Source: Pelargonium tetragonum (lineage: Eukaryota; Streptophyta; Magnoliopsida; Geraniales; Geraniaceae). From it: a stretch of DNA of 64,000 nucleotides. A program made the position numbers and the translations under genes. Shown one piece after another: positions 26,043-39,845 of this stretch. The notes beneath the pieces were generated by a model. It saw nothing but the letters and a program-made list of their open reading frames with translations, was not told the DNA's origin and searched no databases. Where the stretch lies: the NCBI GenBank assembly GCA_036897445.1, contig JAYMTL010000040.1:62001-126000 (forward strand), written 5' to 3'. Each line of letters begins with the position of its first letter. Within the stretch, counting starts at the first letter, position 1.

Positions 26043-26692
26043 TCAACTCCTAGCTCTATAAACTCCCAAAGACCTTAAGAAGTTTTTAGAGACTTCTACC
26101 TAGCTAAACTAAAGTGCTTTCTTTATATCTTGGTTAACGTAAAATCAAGAATAAAGAGCCCAAAGAATAAAGAATAAGGTAAGTAGCTATTATTCCCATA
26201 GAAGCTTCTCTTTTAAATATCCTATATTGGCTCCAAAAGAAGGACTACTTGTACCAAATAGAGTTCGAATTAAACTTCAAAAAAATCTTAGCCGTAATTC
26301 TCTAAATTAGAAAGGGTTCCGGTTTTTTTAGGTTTTGTCCCTATATAAACTTGCCAGCCCCTAACCAAGTAAAAAAAAGACTATTAAATTTTTCATTACA
26401 TTACTATAATATTGATGTGGTTAAACCCCTTTAGTCATAACCCAGCAGAAACAGGATTCTATAACTAAAGTTACAAGGTGTGCCCAAATACCGACAACTC
26501 AAAATATAATTAACTGCAGCACTCATTTTCTTTCTGAATGAAATCAAGATACAAACTCATACATTGTATTTATTGGCGTGCGAGAATTGAAGTTATTAGC
26601 CAAGATATTATACAGTAAATTTGAATAGATTCTGTAAAAGCCTCCCTTTTTCCAAAAGTCCTAGTTAAGATACTTAATCGGATCTAGGTTTA
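26043..26692. other. no feature seen between two tRNA relics
   Basis: No open frame of 60 codons and no shared repeat. Confidence 0.4.
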
Positions 26693-26768
26693 ATTCTAAT
26701 AACAGGCTTCGAACCTGCGCCATCCAAGCTTTTTCTTGATCTTGACTCTTCGCGTTAGCCTTAAATAT
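26693..26768 (-). pseudogene. tRNA-Leu(CAA)-like pseudogene
   Basis: Read on the minus strand, a D-arm end (TTAAGGC, 26756-26762) is followed by AGTCAAGATC with anticodon CAA (26742-26744), as in fungal tRNA-Leu, where this region reads ACTCAAGATC. A variable-arm-like stretch then leads to GCGCAGGTTCGAAGCCTGT. The T-arm (26702-26718) pairs at all five positions, one as G.T. The 5' D-arm half and acceptor pairing are lost or diverged. Known biology: tRNA-Leu is a class II tRNA with a long variable arm, which fits the spacing. This is probably a dead copy; the acceptor stem cannot be rebuilt from what is visible. Confidence 0.5.
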
Positions 26769-29700
26769 AATAAAAGCTCTGGGATACCTAACATATGAAT
26801 GAGATTACTGAAAAACCACATCAAGGAACTTCTACCTTAGCTAGAAGTTGCTTAGTGTCATAAATAGCATGGAATAAGTATTTTCAAGGCAAGGAAAGTT
26901 TAGTTATAGAGCAGAGTCTCCATTAAGGCCTCTATAAAAGGTACTAAAATCCTCTTACGCGCCCACTTTTTCATTTGATATATCTTGGCTTTAGGGATTA
27001 TCAAAAATAGGACTTAGTCTTGCTTTCCTCTAAACGAGTTATGGGAAACCTAGTCTAGAATGTGCTAGCTTAGTTTTGTATACTAACCTTGTTAGATGTT
27101 TAATTAGAGTTTAAGAAGGGCTGGGCATACTTTCATTTTTTATACAATACAGCACACAAGTACCAAAATATTTTAGGTTAGCCCTGGAAAAGTTGTTTCC
27201 CTTTTTTAGACTACCCGGTACTAGATCTTGAGATAAACTTCCTTGGTTTAAAACCAGGGATTTCAAGAGAAACCCTTTTGTTTGGTAAACCAAGGTGTAT
27301 ATGAAGGACTCTATCTTAGCCTCTCTAAAACCTTATCCTCTAAAAAGAAAATGCTCAAAATCTCGGATTAGGAGAACCCCTGAAAGTCCATAAATGTCCA
27401 AAAAAGTAAATAACTTCTAAGCGTAACCTATGCCCGCAGGAGACCTGAGTCTAATATAGCCTACCGGCAGGCTCTTTAATACAAAGCAAGGTAAATTATG
27501 TTGATCCAGGTAAACAAACGAGAAAAGCCAGTTCCTGGTTGTTTTTTGTTCAAAGCTTTTTTTAAGGCTCTTAAATAAAAAGGATTTACTGCGCCACTTG
27601 CCGTACCTCTAGCCCCTAATAGTTTTTTCTAAGAAAACCCGAGATAAATTTTGAACAGGTACCCTTAAAAGTATACTTTAGGACTAGATTTCCGTATTGA
27701 ATAGCGTTAAAAGACGAACTCATATACTCTTTAGACTATTACTAAAAAAAGGATTTTAAAGATTACTAAGAAAAGTTCTAGGAATCTCTCCGGTAACACC
27801 GAACAAATGTAGGCAAACCCGATCTAATTAAAACTTATAAAGAGAATGGACTCCCTTTAGTTTTTTTCTTACTCTAGCTAGTGTAACGTATTATAGGGCC
27901 TCCCGATTACTGTAAAGACAAATAAGCTTTATGCAGCTAAGTACTGGAAGCTCCACTCACCTTAAATATCTTATAGAATACGTTTAGTTACAACTTAACT
28001 CGAGTATCCGGGGGCGAGTACTAGCACAATGTGAGTACAAGAATTTATAAATTATAAAAAGGAGACTCTAAAAATTACAAAGTCTTTTATATCGCGTACT
28101 TTACAAGGAGCCCTTTCCTAGTGAAATGTTTTTTTAGTGTTAAGAAGGTTCCGTTTTACTTGGTAAACCCGGCCAAATTCAATGTGAACGGTAATTCAGC
28201 GTATGAAGGAACCCCTTTTGAGTTAGAAGAAAAGCTCTAATTTATATGCCTAAACAGTTGATCCCCAGAAGATATTTAACTTCTTTTTTTAATACATTAT
28301 TTACTAAGAAAGCGGAAAATTACAATTCTGAAGGATAGCCCGGATAGGAGAGTCAAAGCACTCGAAATTTAAAGCATGGGCATCCCGATAAATGTAAGAT
28401 TAAGAGAGCTCCTGCCGGATATGTCATAACTATAAAAAGAACCCAGTATAGGTCAGACATTTTTAGTCGATTGTGTAGTTAATACTTAATACTGAGGTGT
28501 TTAGTTATTTCTCTCTCAATGAAAGGGTTCAAAGCGTACTTCTTTACATAGGAATTTCCAGCCGAAATCTTCCTTATAAAGAGGGATAATCCTTATTCTT
28601 TTTTTGGACTTTGTTTTGCGTTTATACTACTTTGGAATTCTATAATTCTAACTGCTAATGATAACTAGGAAAGCCGGGAGTCTGGTATCCTATTTTCTCT
28701 TTTTAGTATTCTCGGAGTTGAGTAAAAAGTAAGCGATTGAGTCCCCTCCCCTTTTTGTTTAGCAGCTCCAAAGATAGGTTATTAGGCAGGTATTATAGCA
28801 GCTACGAAAAGAAGTAAAGGAAAGATAAAAGAAGTGACTATTCCGATAAGAACAAACAAACTCCGGTGAATTGATAGAAGAAAAAGCTTTTATTTTCATT
28901 TTTTATTAGGAATCTTTCTTTTAATACTCTATTTATAAATAATAAATTAGAAAACTTGACCTAAACTTTCATTTTTAAGAGAACTCTTGCTACTACTATA
29001 TGTATTCCTATAATTGCTTTTAGGATCATCCGTATACTAGAGATATACTAAGATAAAATTCCCTGTTTTAAAGGGTCCAACTCCAACCAAGAAGCTAATT
29101 TACCTATTATTTAGTAATTAAAATAACCTCAGTATAGAGTACAGTAACAATTCGTTTTTAGGAGAGGTGGATTTTATTGCTAACCTATGCGTTACTTATA
29201 TAAATTAAATATAGACTCGTTATTAGATGGAGCTCTTACTACCCACGGATATTCAACAAGAATCCAGCTACACTTACAAAAGGAAGAACTTATTTTAATA
29301 TCTATTTAGTAAATAGAATTTTGTATATTAAGACACCTGTACCTGAAAGAGGAACCAATATATTCTACCGGTGTTACTTTCGATGAGCCCTTGTTACGTA
29401 AGTCCTGTGAATAGCTTTACTTGGAAAATCTAGATAATAAATCTCAGGAACTCTTAAAAAAAATCTTCTGAATTACTGAATATCCTTTTTAGGTTTCCTT
29501 ACTCTGTTATCTTTTTTTTTGTTATGTCCCAGCTCATATACTGGTGGGGGTACAAAAATAATAATTAGTAACTCGTAGCTTTAAGACGTTTAAAAGTTCA
29601 GGGTCGGTTTAGATTTAAAAATATGGAAGTTTTTTAGTTAAATAAAAGCTTACTATCATGATATAAAGGAGTACCCCCTTTAATTTATATCAACAATGTT

Positions 29701-29819
29701 ATTTATTTGCTGTTTGGGTACCGAGTAAAGTGTTTTTTTTACCAGTTTTACGTCCTTTCCTGCTATAAAATTCTTGAGTTGCTCTTTTAGAATAGCTACG
29801 TAGACTATTACAATCTACT
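26769..29819. other. no supportable gene
   Basis: Only a 60-codon minus frame (27111-27293). No tRNA box and no repeat shared with other parts of the window were seen. Confidence 0.45.
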
Positions 29820-30490
29820 ACAAAGCTTGTTCCCCCATTACCGATAAGCTCAAAGTATACCCCTTAAACAACAAAGACACTGTACCAAAAATCCTAATAA
29901 GCCCTATCCTCATTATAAAGGCATAGAACAAGGAGGAATACAATCTTAGACAGACTACCCCTTCAATATTAATACAATATTAAACCTATTTATACAACTG
30001 GAACAAAAATATATATCTAATACAGAACTAAACAACTAATAGTAAAGAACAGCAGTACCCATAAACTATCTGTAATACACGTATATACTAACTACAACTA
30101 GATAAGTAACTAAATAACAACAATAGAAACCCACAGTACAATAGGATAATAGCTGCAGTATTATCCATAATATACCCATAGTACAGAAATCTCCAAAAGG
30201 CAAGTAAGTAATAAGAATCCTTATCCTTATAGTTATAACTCCTAAAACTCTTAAGGCTCCAGCTCCTGCTAGTATAGCTTCTGTTCTTTGTTAAGTAGGT
30301 AAAGAAACAAAAAAGAAAGAACTCAATCTAGGTCGTGTGGTGGGCTTATAAAGCATGCATGCCTATTCAATATTTTGCATTAACCTCCTTTACTACGTGC
30401 CTGTCGGTAAGGCAACTCCTAACCAACCTTACTAAGGCCTTATCCTCTCTAGCGATAAACCCAGAGTCTAATGAGTAATACACCTTAGAC
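29820..30490 (+). mobile_element. retroelement-like fossil, copy B
   Basis: 29820-30240 is unusually rich in C and A on the plus strand and translates, with breaks, to a Gln/Asn/Thr-rich gag-like stretch. A Pro/Ala-rich segment (30251-30290) matches the equivalent part of copy A in sequence (GCTCCTGC, TAGCTTCTGTTC), and a short Lys/Arg/Ser tail follows. 30384-30490 then aligns with 2050-2166 of copy A, including CTCCTTTACTRCGTGCC, the GTCGGTA word and a shared ATGAGTAAT-like block. No flanking LTR pair is found. Broken many times; RIP-aged. Confidence 0.45.
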
Positions 30491-33400
30491 CCGAAAATCC
30501 TATTATATTAAACTCTATTTCTATAACTAAAACTTTTTATTTACTATCTAATCTAAAAGAATACACTAGTTGCAGATAACCTTAACAAAAGTACGTACCT
30601 AGCTTCAATAAAAAGTTTCTACAGCTACTAATATTCCTAAAGCTCTTCTGAAGACTTAGAACAGATCCTGATACGGATAGAGAAAGTAAATACAAAAATG
30701 AAGAAGAATTTAAGTCATTAACAAGTGTTTGTTCCTTTGTCCCTATAGCATAAGTAGATTGTTCAGACAGGGTTCTCCTATTTTTAGGGTAAAGTTCTAA
30801 AAAGAAAATTCGGAGAATATATCAAAGAGTTATAACTAACTATAAGAAAGAAACCTAGGGCTCTTGGTTCAGTAATAAACTTGAAGCTCCCCAAGTCATT
30901 TCATTTAAAAATCACAAGATCTATAAAGCTCTGCCCTGTTTTCCCTTTCATAACATAAAGAAAATCCTTTTTTGGACTAATTATCTTGGAGCTAGTAATT
31001 AGAACCGCCCCCTTTTTAATATACAAGTGAGAGATGAAGGACCTAGAGGAAAGCTTTTAGGAATTTTTATAATATTTTTACCATTAAGAGCCCCTATTTT
31101 AATTTAACAAAGTTTAAACACAGGTTTCTTAAGAAGGTGCGGGTAGTTTAGGTCAGACATCGCAAAACTTAGTAGAGTAGAATAGTAAAGAATTCGCAAG
31201 TAAACTTGGAAATATTTTGCTTTCGGTCTAGTAAACTCCTTATTCAAAATTATCTTTCTTCCCGGCGAAAAAGCTGCTCAACGAGATAATATAGGTTTAA
31301 GTTTAACTTCTACCATAGATTGTTTTATACAGAAACAAAGTCATAGGGAGACTCCCGCCCGCGGTTTCAACTTGAAAGAAAATATACCAAGTAAGCAGCT
31401 CGAGTTTGGGTTCCCGGTTAAGAGTTTCAAAATTCTTAAATATAAAGGCCCCCTTTTTCTGTCAGTCACATAAGGGTTCTCCTTTTATTTCGGCAAATTC
31501 TATGAAATTCGAGTGAAGCTCTTTAGGCCCTTAAATAGAAACTTCTTTAGTTTTGTTTACTTATACTCCCCTTCCTGCTTATTGAAAAAGAGTTAATCTC
31601 TGGAAGCTTTTCTAGTTTTCAGGGTACAGGTTAACTTAAATACTTCAGAAAAAGATAAAGACTTTAAGAATTCCTGCCCTTTACAAATTGCTCAAACTAA
31701 ACATAATATTGAAAAATCTCTCTAGCACCTCCGCTAAGTTATACCTCCGAGACTGAGGGCAGTTCACTAAGTAGAGTTAAAAGAGCCCCTAGAGATCTGG
31801 TATCTCCTATTTTTAACAAACAAGGGTCAACTTACTATATAAAGAATGTTCCATGAAAACGCAGGACTTTTTTTTTTCGTTTTCCAACAAACTTTAAAAG
31901 ATAAACTTGCTAGGGTTGAATTTCAGCCATTACAACGCCCTTTACAAAAAGCAAAGGCATAAACAAGGAAGGCTTTTATAAGAGGATGTCCCCTTTCCCA
32001 AAGAAGATTTTGCTTTTCATAGAACAATTTGTCGAACCTATTCGCCTACTAAGTCAGTCAGGGCATTTCGGAATCGGGGATCCTTTAGAGCTAAAGCGGG
32101 ACACTCTTTATACAAACATTTTAGTCATCCATGCATGTTATTTAGTTCTAATACACTGAATTTGAATTTAAGAAAACAGATTCTAATGTCTAACCTAAAA
32201 CTCTTATCCGGGGTCCCTCTATAAGATAAGGTTAAGGCTCTCCCCCTATTAATTTCATTTTGTTTTCTTATTCTCGTGTAGTTTGAAATTGATAGGTTTT
32301 AAGGAGGCCCCTTGTCCAGGGATTTTTAATACTATGATAAAAAGGGGCCTTTCCCTGTTACAGCATAATTTTAGTAGGCTCTGAATATAGTAACTTTTAT
32401 GAATAGAGATCTAGAGCATTCTCCTTACAAGAGCCAACACTTTTAGAAAACTCTAAAATTAAGAAGTAAAAGCTTAAAGCAGACTAAAAGTTGCAGGCTC
32501 TTCGCTTATTTACTTATATTACTTACCAAAAATCGAAACGTATGTATATAGTAGTTTTAGAGTAGTATAAATACGAGGAATTGTTATGCTACAACAGTGC
32601 AAAAAATCTCAGCTTGTTCAACTCAAGAGACTTAACCTTTATTAAAAACTTCTGCTTGGTATTATAGATATAATATTGCTTTATAACTCTTTTCTAAGTC
32701 ACATTAGAGGCTATCTAAATTTCTTTCTAAGTAAGCTTCTTTTCCTCTGTTCTTTATAACTCATACTTGTAAATCTTTTTACTTCCCATTTATGGCACTT
32801 CCTGAGTATCCCAATTGGGTACTAGTCAATTTTAATTCTAAATTCTTGCTTTGAAGTTAAGTCGTTAATTTAACCCACATTCTATGAAATTTAAAGCAAT
32901 TCTTGAGAAAAAAAGCATAGGAAGCTCTTTATTTTCCCAGGGTCTCCTGCAACCCCTTATTGAAGGCTTAGGCCTGTGTAATTATCGATTTTTCTTCCCG
33001 AGTACTTTTTGTTTTTGTAAGTTTTCATTTTCTATCTATATTTAAATTGAAATTCTGCTTAAAGATTAAGTATTATAATAATTGAACAAGGCAAATCTAC
33101 CTAACATAGGAGAGATAGCCCCGGTTTAGAATTGAGGGGTCGTTAAGTTAGTAAAGAAGAAAAGGAATTTGTATCAAGGAAAGGTTTTAAATCCATCAAG
33201 CTGGGGCAAGTGTCTTTTTATTCTTCAGGGTATAAGTATAGATCAGTAACCCATAATCTAAATTGTTATGATGCCTGGGTTTTTAACTTCCTTTTGTGAC
33301 TGGTACAAACACAAATTTAGTAAAAAAAAAGAAAGTAAGGAGGATACTAGGCTCAACCTAGCAGAACTCCTATAAAACCGCTACGCGAAGGATCTAAATA

Positions 33401-34269
33401 CGCGCATTTTGTAGACTCTTATAGATCTCCCTTATCTTATACGCAACATTAGTATTACGAATTGAAGTAACAGGCCCCGAAAAGTCCTAGTCGAAAGCCT
33501 CTAATGTTAAGAGCCGCGGGTGAGGATCTAGAATATTGAGTTAGTATGGTCCTTAAAAAACCCCTTACTTTTGTACTTCCGCGAGGATATCTCAAAAAGC
33601 AGAAATTTGAAGTTTAGTATACTATACCCGCCAGATTAGGGAAATGTTTTATAGTCGGCAAGTAACGAGCCCCTCTTTGACAATTCCTATACTCTTCTTA
33701 CCCGTCCCTTATTGCAGCCGGTTCCTACTCCTCTTTTTTGTATTCCCTTCTTAATTGCATTACCTGTATTTGTACGTAGTTAGGGATCGATTACTCTTGG
33801 TGAAGGTGTATTTTCTCCTTGTTGTAGCTATTGGTATAGGAAGTCCACTAGATAGTACATAGATACCTTATAACAAAGGAGTTCCTTATCTGTCCTAGGC
33901 TCATAAAGTATACCTAAGGAGTTAAGCTTTTAAGCTTAACCTTTCTTAAAAAACCTTACAGATACTGAATCGAAAAATACCTAAATTACTGTCTAATTTT
34001 TCATTTATTGAGAATTTAGCTACCCTGCAAAGTGTTTTACATTCGAAGCTTTTAGAGAGTCAAAATTTCAAATAGAGTATCCTGGCTTAGTTACTTATAC
34101 TTAGTGTAAAACCTTCATCGGCGAAAATCCTAACGCAACAGCTTCTACCTTTAGCCTGAGTTTGGCAATTTCCATTTATAGCATTCCTTGTTTAGTTAAG
34201 CAGCTAATCTGAAAAGACTTGAGAAACAAAGAACTCCCATTTCCTGTAAAAGACTAGCACAAATAAGAA
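30491..34269. other. no feature seen
   Basis: No open frame of 60 codons lies wholly inside this 3.8-kb stretch, and no RNA-like element was noticed. It may hold the rest of retroelement copy B decayed beyond recognition. Confidence 0.45.
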
Positions 34270-34370
34270 AATGCATAAGTTCAACTCCCATACCTATAAG
34301 GAGCTCCTCCCTAAAAGAAACAGGGAATGCACTTGTAAAGCTGCTCTTACATAGGGGTTCAAACCCATAG
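34270..34370 (+). pseudogene. two adjacent tRNA-like T-arms
   Basis: The first T-arm (34275-34291) has loop TTCAACT between ATAAG and CCCAT. Two of its five positions are A.C, so the parent stem was probably ATGGG/CCCAT. The second, about 80 bases on, carries a perfect B box GGTTCAAACCC (34356-34366) but a poorer stem. The spacing equals one tRNA length, suggesting two tRNA-derived units in tandem. A stretch ACTTGTAAAG (34331-34340) could be an anticodon loop for the second unit but pairs badly. The minus-strand 76-codon frame over this region is a by-product. Confidence 0.4.
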
Positions 34371-37140
34371 TATATAGCAGATACTACCTTGCTTACTAAG
34401 ACCGAGAAATCCCTAACCCCTCTCAAAAATAACCTAAACTAATTTCTATAATACTAGGGCCCTAGCATCTACGCGGAATTTAGGGTCTACACAAAAGGAG
34501 AAGTGAACAACTTGCTTGGATGCTCGTCGACAAAATTAGGAACTGCTTCACAAAGAAGTTTTTTTATTTCCTTGCGCATATGCCCAACTTATTAGGAACA
34601 GTCTAGAAATCCAAGGAATTTAGTAATAAGTCTCAAACATATGTAATTAAGGAGTCTCTGAGGTGTATAATTCGAAAGGTATTCTGGAGTTACAGCTGAG
34701 TAATCGAAGTAAAAAAGATTGTGATTGAAACTCTATTTTGGAAGAGTTTTCCGCGGGAATTAATTAAGTATTAAAAGAACACTAAAGCTATATAAGTAAG
34801 GCTGCTTTCATACTAGTTAAATAAAAATTCAGTCTTTTGTCTTGATCCGATGGCTCTAAATTCTTTCTAGTTTAAAGTGATTCCGCTTACATAGGTGTGC
34901 TAGAAAAAAGTATCCTAATTAAAACTATGGCAGTTAATAAAGGGATAGTTATCTTTGGTGTATAATAAAAGTAGGCTACCTTGCAATGTAAACTCCCTAT
35001 TGGGTTGATCCCGCGCTTTGTGTTATAGGAGATCTAACCGAAAAAGTAATATGTCTAAAAAGAGCAATCCGGGTAGAAATCCTACTACTTATAAGAAAAA
35101 CTAAAGATATAGCTTAAGAAGCAAAAGGAAATTGCTGGAGTCTTAAATTAAAGTGGGGTAAGAAACTATACAAAGCAACTAAAACGTGTAAGAAAAGCAT
35201 AGGTTTGAAGTAAATCTATACGGGTGTTAGTAGGTCTTACGTACAGCTAAGGGATTAAAAGCACCAAGAACTAATTAAGAAAAATCTCCTCTTTAGGATT
35301 ACATTACCTGGAAATTCTAAACATTCTTAGATGTTCTTCCAACTTTGAACTTTTTAAGAGTTAGTACTACTCCCTTAGTTACTTAATTATAGGAGTTTTG
35401 AGTTTTTTAGTATCATAAACTTAAGTTAAATACCACATAAGCTTTGTCGAATAGTATTGCCCTTTGGGTCTTATAAGATTCTTGCTACAATTTTCTAGAA
35501 ATCTAGACTCTGCAATTCTGGAGTCCCCTTCATAGCGTTGATAAAGATTGGAATTCATTAGATACAAAGAGGGTGAGGGCCTTCCTACTTTAAGAAACTT
35601 ACAACAAACGCCGCATAAAAAGAAAGCCAAGACGAAGCAACGCCCCCCCTTTTTTTAAGTATTATCCATTTTGTGGGTAGTCATAATGTAGTAATTTTAG
35701 TTTATACCAAAGTCTAAGAAGTTCTTTTTTAGATTATCGGAAGGGAAAAAAGAACTCGTTTAGGGAAAGACCTCATATATAGATTTTAGAATTCATCTGT
35801 TACGCCTTAGGTGAGTCCTTTAGTTTCTCTCCAAGTAAATAAGTAGTTAATTATCAGGTAATCCATAGTAATTATAAGAGTTGGAAGGGTTTGTTACTGC
35901 TGTGTTTTGGGTTTAGAATCCTTTTAGAAAATTTTTATAAAATAAAGAAGGAATAAGATACTACCTTATTTTTTGAAATGAAACAAAAACTAATATCAAA
36001 TAGCTTAATACCCGTACTTTAATTAATCAATTAATCAGCTAACTTTTTGAATTCTATAAAAGGCATTGACTTTATTCTAGTATTCCTAGAAAAGCTTTCC
36101 GGGCTACTGCTTGAAAAAGCACAATAAAGCATTAACAATTAGAATATCTCAGGCACTTTTCTTGACATAGAGCTTATCTAATCTATAGGATATAAGGACT
36201 TCCAAATCATAATGAGTAGGAATCTCGATACAGAGGCTTAAGTACACGTAGTATCTCACCCTTGCTTTGAGACTGCTTTACTTTCCAAAAATAAGACCTT
36301 TCCCAACTATACCTAAAGGGAACTCCCTGAAATAATAACACAAAGAGTACTTATAAATTACCTAGGCTATAAACACTTTTTTGAAGTGAAGACAAAACCA
36401 GTACCTATTAAAAGAGGTAAAAAAAAGCCTCTCTAGGAAGGACCTACTATCAAGTTATTCTCTTTAAGAGCTCTTGCAGATTAGAAGCTTGACCCCTCTT
36501 TAATAAAAAGTTTAGGAAAAAAGTACGTCTTCAATGCTGTAAAATTAAGTCATTTTAACAATAGATTTTTATATTGGAGTACAGGGTCTCCTAGTGTCAA
36601 TAACAAGCTACTAAGTTTTGTAAGTATATCTTTTTTAATGCTATACTAACTAGGAAACAAAAACATGAGAAGCTTTCTCTTCTAATTTGGGAATAAAAAC
36701 CAATTAATTATATATAGACATACTGGGACTTGCCCCTTGATAAGTGTTTAACCATTAGTTACGAACTCCGTACTTAAGGAATTTGATTATAGATAAAGCT
36801 CTGGGTTAGTTGAGCATTTTTTTGTGGACAGCTTTTGTAAAAAAAGAGATCAGTATATAATAATGAGATTTTGATTACATATGGCTTTTTACTTCAATTC
36901 TCGCAGGAAAAGAAAAGACTTTGTTTGTTAGGTGCTTTGTAGTTTTTCTTTACGAGATCCCCTCACCCTTAATGAAATTAGATTCTTTCTTTTAGACGAA
37001 ACGAAGAGATCCTAGTTAGTTTCAGGTTTTTGAAGAATTTTCCAGATCTATATAGTAAATTATACATGGGATTACCCGGGTTGGATCCAAGGAAATCGTT
37101 TTCTATTAAGTTTTTTACAGTAACAAAGTTAACTTATGCA
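34371..37140. other. no supportable gene; C/A-rich patch at 36.1-36.5 kb
   Basis: Open frames are at most 69 codons (35421-35630, minus). 36100-36540 is richer in C and A on the plus strand than its surroundings, like the gag-like parts of copies A and B, but has no shared word I could find. Confidence 0.4.
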
Positions 37141-37200
37141 AGATATAGGTCCCTTTTTCTGCTTTACATTACCATTCGGTGGTAGACCAACTCAAGAAGT
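37141..37200 (+). repeat. short shared word (TCGGTGGTAG region), copy 2
   Basis: TTACCATTCGGTGGTAG (37159-37175) matches 18372-18388 at 16 of 17 bases and is preceded by CCCTTTTTCTGC, loosely like CTCCTTTACTGC in retroelement copy A. Possibly a scrap of the same family. Confidence 0.25.
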
Positions 37201-39779
37201 TTTCAAATAATATTGATTCCAATATCTAGTGTAGTATTAATCCTTATAGCACACCATAAACTATTACAAAAGTAGCTTAGGAATATAAGGAAAGAGGTGT
37301 AAACGTCCTGTATATAAGGTCAAAACTAAGACAATAGCGATCGAAATTCCTTTTTTACGAGTAGGTAACCCATATTTTAGTATAACATATTTATAAACAG
37401 GGACTCCTTTTTCTTTTTAATGTAATTATCGAAGCTAGTAAAACTTTAATCAAACCCTTTTAAAGAGCAGGATCTCCAACTAAAAAAAGGACGGATATTC
37501 TTCCTTTTCGTTACTTATTAACAAGATCTGATTCTCGGGTTAACTCCTACAATTAAGTAACATACATGACTTATTTGAGACACCTAGAACCATAGCAAGG
37601 TATCACGAATCCTAATTTATAGGAAACCCTGTAAAATCTTTTTGGGAAATATAAGTTCACACTACTTATAAGTTATTAAATAAAGCACATATAGAGTAGC
37701 TGTAACATTTTTTTAAGCAAGGTTTTCCAGAATTAAAAACATATTTCTAACCTCCTAACTGGTCTAAACTACCTATGCCGTTGAAAGAAGGAAGAAGGGA
37801 GTGTTTCCTTGAATTAAATATTTATTGTTTAACAACTCATATGTGTAGTACCCAAGTGAGTAGAGGAGTAACTCGTATAGTACTTTACGATCGTAGACCC
37901 TCTTTTCTTGATTTTGTGTTTATAGGTTACCTTACTCTTTGTTCTTTGTATAGAGGCTATTATAGAAGTTTCTTGATACACAAAATCACATAGACCAAGC
38001 AAAAGTCTCTTTAGTCAGTAAGATACTCCGCAAACAATCCAAATTTATGACCGAACCCAGATAAAAGTACATCCCACACTCCTATGAACCTAGAAACGAT
38101 ATAAGTAATTAAAACCCTAACTAATTAGGGTAAAACACTTCCTGCGCATAAGTAAATTGAATATATAAGGACAAAGGTAATACCAAACCTACAAGAGAAT
38201 CCTGTATACAGTTTTGTCTACCATATAAGGAAGAGCGTTATTTAGGGCTTTCAAGAAAAAGTTGTTGTGAGTTTAGTTCTAGCTACTAGATCTCTTGAGA
38301 GTTCCTAGCAGCAGGGTTATTTCTAACAAGTTTATTGAGCTCCCCTTTTAAAATAAAAGTGGGGTCTTAAGTTTCCAGGCGAAGGTAGAATATATTATAT
38401 GAAATGAGTATAGTATAACGCCCATCAAGGTTGACGAGATTCGATAATATAGAAAGATAATTTCTTTTTATTAGTGGAGCGGTTTAAGATCTTTTTTGTA
38501 TTGCATAAGCTTTTGTAGGGTATCCTGTTTTATTTGACTGCGGAGTCTTTTATAGATCCTACTAAACACTCAAAAGGAACTCGTTTAAGGGTACAAATAA
38601 CCTCTATAAAATATAACAAAAAGAAAATTCATAATAGCTAGCCTAAATATTTACACAAGCGAAGGCATTTGAATCCTATCAAGCAATACCCCTGAAGCAA
38701 AAGGATTGGGATAAAGTGCATATTTTAAAACAAGGCATTACCTAGCGTCGGTTGAAAGAGAGTAACATAGGATATTAGCTTTTCTTTTTAGAAGGTAGAA
38801 ACTTAAACTTGAATGCACATTTGAAAGTTAGGAATTCTCTACAAGTATCTCCGCCTTGATTCTTATAATCTGAAAGACTTAGTTTTTGAAACATCTATTG
38901 ACACACACTGCTACAGCTGCTATGGTTACTCTTCCCGGTGTCCTTTAATTAAAAAGGGGTTGAGACTTGTCTTAGAAGAAATTTAACCAAGCATTGTTTG
39001 AAGTTATAGTTTTTATACTTATGATATACTTTACAAAACTAGGATACCCTAAAAGGGATACAGCACTTATTGTACTTACCCTAGTTTCTTCACTAAGCGC
39101 ATCTGTAAATGGCATTAAGTTCCTTTATTTATTATATGTTATATTTTAATTTATAGAGTTCCTGAGCTACCCAGGGTTCTCTTATGATATTATAGTAGTC
39201 CCGTTGGATTAGACTTCTTCTTTCTTTGGATAATAGCTGGATATTAAACACAATTTAGTTAGAAAACTAGACTCTAAAAGATTTTAGAGCCAGGATCAGA
39301 GGAAGCTCAAAGTTACTTCCAAGTGAAAAACGCCTTGTAAAAATGAACTGCGCATCTTATATTTCAACTACTTACCGGCAGTAACTCTTGCCTTTGAATC
39401 CCGAGGTGTGCCTACTTTAGTACTTTGCGTTCATAAACTATAATTATGTAAGCTCAAAAAAGCCTTAAGTATAGTTATTCTATTCACGGATTAGTTCTAA
39501 CTGTCGCTCTAAAGAAAGGTGCTAGAGTTTATGCTTCTTTTGCTTATTGTAGCTTAGTTTATCATATAATCTTTCTTTTTTTCTCGGCGGTGGAGTGTTC
39601 ATTTAGTTTTTTATTATGAATTCGTTTATGATTAGTCTATCATTTTCGTATATATAAGTCAAAAGTCAGTCATCTAAACTTTTTGACTTTTCGTGAAAAG
39701 GAGTCTTCTTAGTCATGGACAAATGTGAGTATGTTAGTAATGAGATAAGTAATTCGTATTTTTTTCTAAACTGTTAGTA
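37201..39779. other. no supportable gene
   Basis: The longest frame is 37775-37993 (plus, 72 codons), without motif. Nothing else noticed. Confidence 0.45.
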
Positions 39780-39845
39780 GTAAGAGGATTCAAACCCACT
39801 TTCTTCTTTTGATGGCACTTTACCGCGCGTGACAGGAGAATTAAT
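39780..39845 (-). pseudogene. tRNA-like relic (weak)
   Basis: The minus strand reads GGGTTTGAATCC, one C-to-T step from the B box GGTTCRANYCC. About 35 bases before it lies GCGCGGTAAAGTGCC, which could be a ruined D-arm. T-arm pairing is partial and no acceptor pairing is seen. Confidence 0.25.
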
